Below are positions 9,509-17,102 of a stretch of 64,000 nucleotides of DNA, piece after piece. The translations under genes were made by a program, and so were the position numbers. Under the pieces are notes generated by a model that did not search any database, was not told where the DNA came from, and was given only the letters and a program-made list of their open reading frames with translations. The stretch comes from Granulicella sp. dw_53 (GTDB taxonomy: Bacteria; Acidobacteriota; Terriglobia; Terriglobales; Acidobacteriaceae): assembly GCF_018449545.1 (NCBI RefSeq), contig NZ_JAAVUR010000019.1, positions 22,524 to 86,523 on the forward strand, read 5' to 3'. The stretch's first letter is position 1, and every line of letters starts with the position of its first letter.

Positions 9509-10438
9509 CTACTTGAAGCGCTGCGGGCCGCGAGTCATCCCCCGTCGCCAAACTCCGGGAGTTACCCCTTGAATTCGCTTGAAGGAGCGGTTGAGTGCAG
9601 ATTGATCCGCAAATCCACACTGAATGGCGATGTCCGCAAGGGGCAGCCGGGAGTTCGTCATAAGATCTCGCGCCCTATCCACCCGGAGTTCCGTCAACCA
9701 CTTATAAGGTGGCCGGCGAAAAGTTTGTTTGAAGGCCCGAGAAAAGTGGCTCACTGATAATTCGCATGCTGCGGCAACTTGCTTGAGGGCAATGTTTCCG
9801 TCCAGATGAGCCTCCAATAACTCTGTTGCTCTTCGCATCTGCAGAAAAGAGAGTCCACCTTCAAACTTCGGAGCCGATATCGTCACGCCGCCATACGAGG
9901 AGACAAAATGACAGTTCAAGGCATGCAAAATATGATCCAGGAAGATCTTCGAAACATGATGGGGTTGCGCTAGCGAAGAAACCAGAACCTGACCGAGGTT
10001 GTGTACTACAGGATCAAAATGCCCAAACGTCCGAGCCAATGGCTTTGCCCGCGGCATACGGTGCGCATAGGCGACTTCATCGAGAGCCGCCTGAGTGACA
10101 TGCAGCACCAATGTGTCGAAGGAATTTCGGAGTGCAATCGCGGGCCTCTCTTGTAGGTTGAGTAGACTAACGCCCCCAATGGGATAAAAGCCATTTGATA
10201 CTTTTTGGGGGCCGAGGAACTGCTCGATAAACGGTATAGGGTTAAGCTGCACCGCAACCATATAACCACTTGGACCACCAGACCCATGTGAAATTTCCGG
10301 CAGACCTTCGTCGGCCCGGACTCTTCCAAACAACGGGGAAAGTGGGGACAGGCTGAGCTTTGCTGATGGAATGTCCTTGAGATACATGCCTTCGGAGAAC
10401 AAATTCCAAAAGCTCGGGACTCTAATGGCCTCATCCAT
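9509..10438 (-). CDS. AraC-family transcriptional regulator
   Basis: A 309-residue protein whose C-terminal 100 residues contain two helix-turn-helix units: LKQVAAACELSVSHFSRAFK and, after PPYKWLTELRVDRARDLM, the second unit LADIAIQCGFADQSALNRSF. The N-terminal 200 residues are an unrecognised ligand or effector domain. It is transcribed divergently from the TetR gene, with about 110 bases between the starts. It may control itself, the TetR gene, or the now broken oxidoreductase genes nearby. The ligand is not predictable. Confidence 0.8.
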   Translation of the reverse strand: MDEAIRVPSFWNLFSEGMYLKDIPSAKLSLSPLSPLFGRVRADEGLPEISHGSGGPSGYMVAVQLNPIPFIEQFLGPQKVSNGFYPIGGVSLLNLQERPAIALRNSFDTLVLHVTQAALDEVAYAHRMPRAKPLARTFGHFDPVVHNLGQVLVSSLAQPHHVSKIFLDHILHALNCHFVSSYGGVTISAPKFEGGLSFLQMRRATELLEAHLDGNIALKQVAAACELSVSHFSRAFKQTFRRPPYKWLTELRVDRARDLMTNSRLPLADIAIQCGFADQSALNRSFKRIQGVTPGVWRRGMTRGPQRFK

Positions 10439-10546
10439 GTATGCCGGATCCTAGATCCTTTCCTGAATTGAATAGGGGGACAAATATTCCCGCACCTATT
10501 TAGAGTACATATGTATGCTAAATGGGGAAAGTATTGAGGTGGAATT

Positions 10547-11131
10547 TTGCGGAAGTCGCGAGTCCAAACAGCCGAAACAAGAGCGCGAATTCTCTCGACA
10601 GCTTCACAGATGTTTTTGAGTAAAGGTTTGGGAACAGTCGGGTTGCGCGACATCATGGCTGGCGCGAATCTCACGCCTGGCGGGTTCTCCAAGCATTTCC
10701 AATCGAGAAACCGCCTGATCGCCGAAGCGAGTAACGAGGCATTTGATCGAGCTTACACAATGCTTGAGAACGAGGCAGTGGGTAAATCGCCGACTCAAGC
10801 CATCGAGAGGATTGTTTCGTTGTATCTGAAGCAATCGCGAGCTAAAAAGAAGTCATATCTGTGTCCCCTTGCGATGCTCGGCGCCGAACTCAGTCATTCG
10901 GATCCACTAGTTAGGGCAATTGCCATACATGGCTACCAGCGCCTTATTCAACTCATCGCAAATCATCTTCTGCATCAGACCAGGAGCAAAGCCCTTATCA
11001 CTGCGAGTGGCGTTGTCAGCACACTTGTGGGCGCAATTACACTTGCTGAAATTGCACCGGATTCAGCGATGGCGAGTGCCATCCTAAGGAACGCTAAGAT
11101 TCTTATCAAAAAGCGTATTTCTCAGCCGTAA
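10547..11131 (+). CDS. TetR-family transcriptional regulator
   Basis: A 194-residue protein. The start is TTG 10547, preceded by GAGGTGG (10536-10542). The N-terminal helix-turn-helix is typical (ARILSTASQMFLSKGL, then VGLRDIMAGANLTPGGFSKH). The C-terminal half is all-helical, with LCPLAMLGAEL resembling the TetR_C-type region of regulators of short-chain dehydrogenase or alkene/epoxide-type genes. It probably represses neighbouring genes and is displaced by a small hydrophobic ligand. The alpha/beta hydrolase and quinone reductase remnants that follow downstream may have been its targets. Confidence 0.8.
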   Translation: MRKSRVQTAETRARILSTASQMFLSKGLGTVGLRDIMAGANLTPGGFSKHFQSRNRLIAEASNEAFDRAYTMLENEAVGKSPTQAIERIVSLYLKQSRAKKKSYLCPLAMLGAELSHSDPLVRAIAIHGYQRLIQLIANHLLHQTRSKALITASGVVSTLVGAITLAEIAPDSAMASAILRNAKILIKKRISQP

Positions 11132-11548
11132 AGCTTAGGCTCAAGGCTGATGTGAGTATTGAACGCGGAACCTACGGCTTTCAATTACTCATCTCTCATT
11201 CACTGCTACGGCAATCTCCAATGCACGCCTAAGATTGTCAAAGTCTTCCGCGACGAGAGTAGAATCGATCGGAATCCAACTATCGCGGATGGGTCGAAAC
11301 AGATAGATGTTTCTTGGCTCAAGCAATCCCCATGATTATCGATCCCGCAATAGCTGTCAGTAAGTGGCTTTACTGTTGCGAGTCTGCGGCAGATAGAAAT
11401 CAAGCGTGTGACCATGCGTTTACTTTCGATGAATCCGCTGTACCGTTTTAGTGGGAATCTAGAAATTCAGCCGGGAATAGGGAATAAAAATTAACCGTAA
11501 TTGTAATTCCGGAATACCCAAAAGCCCACATGGCAGACGTTTTCGGAG
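11132..11548. other. no gene recognised
   Basis: About 400 bases between the TetR gene and the alpha/beta hydrolase remnant. I see no coding signal or terminator that I can support. Confidence 0.4.
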
Positions 11549-12221
11549 TTGAGCTCTCTGATCGCGGTGGATCTGCCCCCCGTTCGGCCGGTCCGAATCG
11601 CGCGCTGGCGAACGAACGCCCTAGGCGGCTGGCGAATTCGTCTTGCGCATCATGGAATCCTTCGGTCTCGACCGGCCACATGTAATCGCACCCGACATCG
11701 CGCCCCCCACTTGTCTATTTGCAGCTGCGAACCATCCTGGCATCTTCAAGAGCCTGGTCATCGGCAGCGGTGCGACCGACCACACGGATATCCTCGACAT
11801 CCTCGACCAGATTGTGAACGCTCCATCGCTGGAACCATTCAAGGACCTTACGGGAGAACAGTTTGTTCGGGGTACAGTCGAAGGAATGAAAAAATACAAG
11901 TTTCCGGAGAATGTCTTGCAGGACTATATCGACTCCTACACCGGACAGAAGCTTTGGGATGCGATGGAATTCATCCGCGACTATCCACATGCTTTGCCTC
12001 GGTTGGCGAAGCGCCTCCCTGAAATCACCGTTCCGTGTCAGCTTATCGTCGGTCGGTATGATCCTTTCGTCCCCGTCTCTAACGCGGAGGGTCTACATAG
12101 GGTCTTGCCAAAGAGCAGGCTCAACATCATCGATTGCGGCCACTTCGTCTGGGAGGAGGCTGCAGAGGAATATGGCATGCTTGCCCGTCATTTCATTCAG
12201 GGAGGATATTCTGAACTATAG
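11549..12221 (+). pseudogene. alpha/beta hydrolase, 5'-truncated and frameshifted
   Basis: The main frame (11643-12221) gives the later part of an alpha/beta hydrolase: IMESFGLDRPHVIAPDIAPP around the nucleophile elbow, AAANHPGIFKSLVIGSG, the acid region LIVGRYDPFVPV and the catalytic-His region IIDCGHFVWEEA. The preceding family segment LIAVDLP lies in another frame at about 11555, so a frameshift separates it. The lid and oxyanion part before that is missing. The elbow is unusual: the expected GHDxGGP reads APDIAPP, which keeps the Asp but loses the flanking glycines. Its relatives are epoxide hydrolase or haloacid/haloalkane-type enzymes. It is very likely non-functional. Confidence 0.6.
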
Positions 12222-12369
12222 CGGACCTAGCATGCATCACCGTCTTTGCCCTAACGTCAACCACTCATCCACAGTCGTCACGAAATAAAAAGCTTTCATC
12301 GTGTTTATTTTCGAGAGGCACGAATATATCGTGTCCCGCCACAACCCCCTAATCAAAGGAGTCTTGCCG

Positions 12370-13382
12370 ATGAAGTCTTGGAGAGCAGAGCGTTTCGGGC
12401 CGACGAATGAAGTATTACGTTTAGGGGAAGTAGACCTGCCCAAACCGGAGCCGGGTAAAGGTGCATGCAGCTGCAGTGGCTCTGCCGGATATTCTGATGC
12501 TGCGTGGCGGCCATCCGTTTCCGAACCCTCCCATTCCCCGGGAATGCAAGTTGCGGGAGAGGTGACAATGGTGGGGGAAGGTTCCAGATATCAACCAGGC
12601 GATCATGTGATGGCGATAGCGGCTTCAATCAAGAGATGGGGTGCTCTCGCCGAATATTGCTTGGCCGACGAGAAGAACTCGCTACGCATTCCGGCCTCTA
12701 TGCCGGATACCGAAGCGGTCGGCTTCATGGTGGTCTATAAGACAGCGTATGCCGCCCTGGCTATCCGAACGTCGATCCAGCCCGGCGAAACATTGCTGGT
12801 ATTGGGTGCCGCAGGCAGCACAGGAGGGGCAACCGTGCTGCTGGGCAAAGCATTGGGAGCGCGGATAATTGCTGTTGCCGGCAGCGCGGAGAGGCTTGCG
12901 TTCTGTCGGGAGATCGGTGCAGACCACGGAGTGAACCACAAGGATGGCGCCATCACGGAACGAGTGAAAGAACTGACTGATGGTCGGGGTGTGAATGTCG
13001 TTTTCGATCCAGTGGGTGGAGAATTGGCGAGGCAGGCGATGCAGAGCATGGCGCGGCACGGGCGTTTTGGATTTGCGGGGAATGCAAGCGGCGAATGGGT
13101 CCTGATAAATGTGCTGGATGCTCTCTTAAGAATCATTCGTTGATGGGAGTGTTTGCAGGAAACCTTTCCGATCAAGAAACGGAGCAGACGTACTCGGAGT
13201 TACTGCGGTTGGCAGAGGAAAGGCAAATTTATACGCCGGTGCGACGCGTGTTTTCTTTTACGCAGGTTCCGGAGGCGCTCAATCTGCTTGAAAGCAGAAA
13301 GCAGAAAGCAGAAAGCAGAGAGCAGAGAGCAGGGAGGCCGGATTGTCATCGACATGAGTCTTCCGCGATAGGTTTTTTCTAG
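12370..13382 (+). pseudogene. zinc-type quinone oxidoreductase, multiple frameshifts
   Basis: The start at ATG 12370 has an AAAGGAG ribosome binding site (12355-12361). The protein is a medium-chain NADPH:quinone reductase: GMQVAGEVTMVGEG, PGDHVMAIA, the dinucleotide fold VLGAAGSTGGATVLLGKALG and DGRGVNVVFDPVGG. Between about 12463 and 12535 the conserved segment is found in another frame (PDILMLRGGHPFPNPPIP), so two compensating shifts garble the N-terminal catalytic domain. A third shift near 13125-13140 moves the C-terminus (HSLMGVFAGNLSD, then VFSFTQVPEALNLLES) into another frame. The tail then runs into a heptamer repeat. The gene is almost certainly dead. Confidence 0.7.
13290..13331 (+). 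repeat. six tandem 7-bp repeats (GAAAGCA / GAGAGCA)
   Basis: Four exact copies of GAAAGCA (13290-13317) are followed by two copies of GAGAGCA (13318-13331). They lie at the 3' end of the broken quinone reductase, right after the family's normal C-terminus. Confidence 0.9.
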
Positions 13383-13946
13383 CAGTGTGGGTCGCCATGT
13401 GCACCAGGTAACGAGTGCCGCCACCGCTCCGACCGGGTACTTCGCACTCTTTACTCTCACCACAGCCTCCACCGCACTCATCGCCGCATCGTTGCGGTAG
13501 AGTATTGCAAGCACCTCACCGACTTTCTGTTGGAAAGCATCTATGGCTAAAGCGTGTGACAGAGAAGGTAATGAAGGTATTCCTCAATGAAGATAAGAGC
13601 GAGGCTGACGATCGAAAGAACTAGTTGTTCTCTCTCGCTTCTCTTGGCATGTTGCGTCAATGGCTTTTGCCGCCAGCGGGAGGCCGGGCGTCTGCGCAGT
13701 CGCCGAACATCCGCTTATCCAATCGCATCTTTTAGGAGCGGCGAATCCGATTCTAAGCCCACTTGAAAATTGCTTAGGCCGACACCGACCAGACGGAAGA
13801 GGCTATATGCTACATCCCGGTCTGATCTTGTGCAAAGGAGGCACCTATCGCGCCACGACTCCAATTGTCGTGGCGCAACTCTACGGTGTCGGTCCGATAC
13901 GCTTTGTGCGATCTTCCTCGACGAATGTCTAACGTGCCAGCGCGTC
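13383..13946. other. no gene recognised
   Basis: About 560 bases between two pseudogenes. Several overlapping short frames exist, but none resembles a protein family. Confidence 0.4.
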
Positions 13947-14240
13947 CTAACCGATCACCAGATTTTGGGCGACGCTGCCGTCGATGCTCAGTTCAATGCC
14001 GGAAACATATCTTCCGTCGTCCGACCCTAGGAAAGATACGGCCTTTGCAATCTCGTCTGGGTCGCCTATTCTGCGAGCGGAACATTGCTCGCAAATTGTC
14101 TTTGATCTCGATTAGTGCGCCGCCCTGGACGAGACCTTCGAGAATGGCTGTATCTATATGGCCAGTTGTGCCACTGATGATATCCGAGCGACCGAGGAGT
14201 TTGGTGATAGTCTCGTCCCCTTGCTGGTGCAGCAGACGCG
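13947..14240 (-). pseudogene. short-chain dehydrogenase C-terminus, frameshifted
   Basis: The minus strand reads ISGTTGHIDTAILEGLVQGG, then after a frame change near 14075 RIGDPDEIAKAVSFLGSDD and GRYVSGIELSIDGSVAQNL, ending at a TAG (13949-13947). This is the C-terminal third of a classical SDR enzyme (the post-catalytic PGxIxT region and the final xYxxGxxLxVDGG strand). The Rossmann part and the YxxxK motif are missing. Confidence 0.6.
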
Positions 14241-14419
14241 TCTTAGTTCAGCTCGATAAACTTAGATTCCTGTGACGAACTCGGATAGTGAAACACAAGA
14301 AGCACGTGAGCTTAGGTGCAGTTGCATGCAATCCCCTAGATCGCGGGACTGCGACCGGTAAGACGCTTGCGGATGGCACTGCGCACGAGTTCGGTGAAGC
14401 TGCTCTTTTCTTCGCCGCC

Positions 14420-15346
14420 CTAAGTCTGGGCCGTCCGAAAAGTTGAGACATCGCGCCGAGGTGAGCTTCCAAACGCGCGGGAGTACTCGCGGCTGAACTG
14501 TGACGGGCTTGCGTAGCCCACATCAAAAGCGGCCGTCTCAACATTCGCGTCACCGAAGATCATCATCCGCCTTGCTTCCAAAAGCCGAAGCTGCTTCTGA
14601 TACTGAAGCGGAGCCATGGACGTGACAGCTTTAAACTGCCGAAAGAAGGTAGTCGGGCTCATGTTCGCGGCTCGGGCGAGATCTTCGATCCGGAGGGATT
14701 CGCGAAAGCGGTCGCGGAGCAGATGAATAGTCTGCATGAGGTTGCGATCACGTCCCCTGTCCAGCAATAGCGCCTGCGCTCCGCGGGGACTGTTCAACAG
14801 CCAGTAGCATAGCTCGCGCATGATTGCCGGATAAAGAGCCTTGATGGCGTTGGGCCTGTCCAGGGGTTGAACCTCTAGGAGCTGAACCGCGCGCAGAGCA
14901 CAATCGACGAACTGGTCATTCATCTCCAAAACGAACGCAACGCACGCCGTGCCCTTTTTCCCAGCCGCCTGTTCCAACTGAATGTCGTCCGCCACAGTTT
15001 GCAACATTTTCAGATCAAGCTCAAACACAAGCCCCAGGTAAGGTTGGGTACTGCTCGCGGCGAATGCCGTGCCGCGAGTCGGCATATCGATTGTCACCAC
15101 CAGGGCCTCTCCGGTGCTGAAGTCGTAGCGCTTCGTGCCAAAGGTCGCGACCTTGCTTCCCTGAACCGTCATGCAGAGGGCTGGCTTGATCAAGCACTGC
15201 ATGGGTTGCTTCATCGGGTTGGAACGACGAATGGATAGGCCCTCGATCGGAGTGGTCATCAAGTTTGCTGCAGCGTCTGCTTCGGTATACCGATGCAGGT
15301 AGGTTGCGAGCTCCGACAGTTTTGCGGACTGGGTGCGTTGCTTCAT
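14420..15346 (-). CDS. AraC-family regulator with AraC_N domain
   Basis: A 308-residue protein. The N-terminal 180 residues match the AraC_N cupin-like effector domain (LIKPALCMTVQGSKVATFG, then ALVVTIDMPTRG). The C-terminus has two helix-turn-helix units (LRIEDLARAANMSPTTFFRQ and a second containing FDVGYASPSQFSREYSRAFG). Regulators of this kind are usually encoded beside the oxidoreductase they activate, and here the SDR gene starts divergently 255 bases away. The effector is unknown, probably a small carbonyl compound or a stress signal. Confidence 0.85.
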   Translation of the reverse strand: MKQRTQSAKLSELATYLHRYTEADAAANLMTTPIEGLSIRRSNPMKQPMQCLIKPALCMTVQGSKVATFGTKRYDFSTGEALVVTIDMPTRGTAFAASSTQPYLGLVFELDLKMLQTVADDIQLEQAAGKKGTACVAFVLEMNDQFVDCALRAVQLLEVQPLDRPNAIKALYPAIMRELCYWLLNSPRGAQALLLDRGRDRNLMQTIHLLRDRFRESLRIEDLARAANMSPTTFFRQFKAVTSMAPLQYQKQLRLLEARRMMIFGDANVETAAFDVGYASPSQFSREYSRAFGSSPRRDVSTFRTAQT

Positions 15347-15601
15347 ATCTATCTCAGTATTTCATGGAAGGATTAGGCATGTTTCTGGAAGTGTCCGGCA
15401 TTCACGTAGCCTTGTGTAGAGAAGTACCTTTCTCAATAGAGAGATGAACTCTCAAAGGTGAAAGGGGCTGTTATGAAGAGTTATCAGAGGTAAATCCAAC
15501 ATTGGTGTCGCGAGCCGCAAAGTAGCGCACCTTCAAAAGATTGGACTCTTATAGAGCCCCGCCTCGGTCCCAACATGACGGACATAAAGGAAATAGAACA
15601 A

Positions 15602-16351
15602 ATGAAACTGACAGGCAATACAGTCTTCATCACAGGCGGGGGATCAGGCATCGGGCGCGGTATTGCGGAGGCTCTCCACAATACCGGCAACAAGGTCATC
15701 ATCTCTGGCCGGCGGAAAAGCCTTCTGGACGAGGTGACTACGGCCAATCCGGGAATGGGATCCCTGAAGCTCGATATCGAAAACGCATCCAGCATAGCGT
15801 CCGCTTCACAGACACTCATCGAGCGGTATCCAGACTTGAACGTCGTCTTCAACAACGCTGGCATCATGCAGTTTGATGATGCGGCGGGCGCCATCGATGA
15901 AAACCTGCTAACTTCCACCATCACCACAAATCTGCTTGGTCCGATTCGTCTGACTTCGGCGCTGATCGAACATCTCAAGAAGCAGAAAGAAGCAGCGGTT
16001 CTCTACACCACCTCATGGTTGGCTTTCACTCCGTTCGCTCTTACCGCAGTGTATTGCTCGACAAAGGCTGCGCTGCACTCCTATGCGTTATCCCAGCGCT
16101 ACAAGCTGCGCGGGACCTCCGTGCGAGTCATCGAGATTGTTCCGCCCTGGACCCAGACCGACATGTTGAACAGCACGGAAGAACCTCGTGCGATACCGCT
16201 ACAGGAGTGCCTTGACGAGACCATGCGCCTCCTGGGCACCGATGTAGACGAAGTTGTGCTCGACCGGGCAAAGCAACTGCGCAACAATGTAGGCCCAAAC
16301 GAACACCCTTATGTCATCGAGTTCAACAACTGGCTGCTTGGAGTGGAGTAG
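15602..16351 (+). CDS. SDR-family oxidoreductase (DltE-like)
   Basis: A 249-residue short-chain dehydrogenase. I chose ATG 15602 because the protein then begins MKLTGNTVFITGGGSGIGRG, the usual start of this subfamily, with AAAGG at 15586-15590 upstream. The glycine-rich cofactor loop is GGGSGIGRG and the structural motif is NNAGI. The catalytic part is TSWLAFTPFALTAVYCSTKA, giving a YxxxK variant (Y-C-S-T-K), with a downstream PPWTQTDM. It is a cytoplasmic NAD(P)(H)-dependent enzyme of unknown substrate. It is divergent from the AraC_N regulator that probably controls it. Confidence 0.85.
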   Translation: MKLTGNTVFITGGGSGIGRGIAEALHNTGNKVIISGRRKSLLDEVTTANPGMGSLKLDIENASSIASASQTLIERYPDLNVVFNNAGIMQFDDAAGAIDENLLTSTITTNLLGPIRLTSALIEHLKKQKEAAVLYTTSWLAFTPFALTAVYCSTKAALHSYALSQRYKLRGTSVRVIEIVPPWTQTDMLNSTEEPRAIPLQECLDETMRLLGTDVDEVVLDRAKQLRNNVGPNEHPYVIEFNNWLLGVE

Positions 16352-17102
16352 TTCAGCGCTTCTGGGGCTGAACCACCCCGGAGGCGAATTGTTATGCGCA
16401 GTGACTGATGCTTCTGGAAACGTCTGGGTTTCGAATAACACTGGTGGAACTTTCACCCAAGTCGTCGGCTTTGCTGCGTCAACCATTCTACCCCTTGCCG
16501 CAGCATCCTATTGGTCAGTTACCCTTAGAGCGTGTTCACGTTGACGAAGAGCTTTGACGATGAGAGCGAAGTTAGGGAAGTCAAGGATGAGCACATCGAG
16601 CTTCTCAAATCGGGATAATGCACTCAATTTGAGCGCCTCGTCCTCGGGTATCATGTGCACTGAAAAGTGGAAGCGCTTGAATGGTGTGGCCAGATTAAAA
16701 GTGATCTTGGACGGGGATATTGGGCTCATTCGTGAGAATGGAGAGTCTGTCTGCATCCAGTGCGTTAACCGAGGCAAGTCTGGCTAGTACTTCAGCTTCC
16801 TCTCAGGCGAGCTCGTAGAGTTCATTCGCAAACGATGCGCAAATCTATCTATACTTCTATGATTCCTCAAGATCGAGAGGGGGCGAGTCTCTCGGATATG
16901 AGTGCCGCCTTAAGTCAGTCATCGAGTTGCCGATGAAAGTCGCATTACGAAGCGCATAGGGACTGCTTCCGGTGCGTCAGGCGGCGGTCGGACTCTATGG
17001 CGCCGAGTTGGCGGTCAAGGCGGTGTGTGCAATGTCTTTGTGCGAAGTCGTGGAAGTTCCGCTATCACAGGGCGGGCGTAACCATGATCGGTTGTGCGAG
17101 AG
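16352..17102. other. no gene recognised
   Basis: About 750 bases between two convergent genes. Overlapping frames on both strands around 16510-16790 have no recognisable domain. No terminator was identified with confidence. Confidence 0.4.

Noticed and set aside
16508..16787. Overlapping frames on both strands that briefly looked like a transposase end
   Set aside because: No DDE motif, inverted repeats or target duplication could be found.
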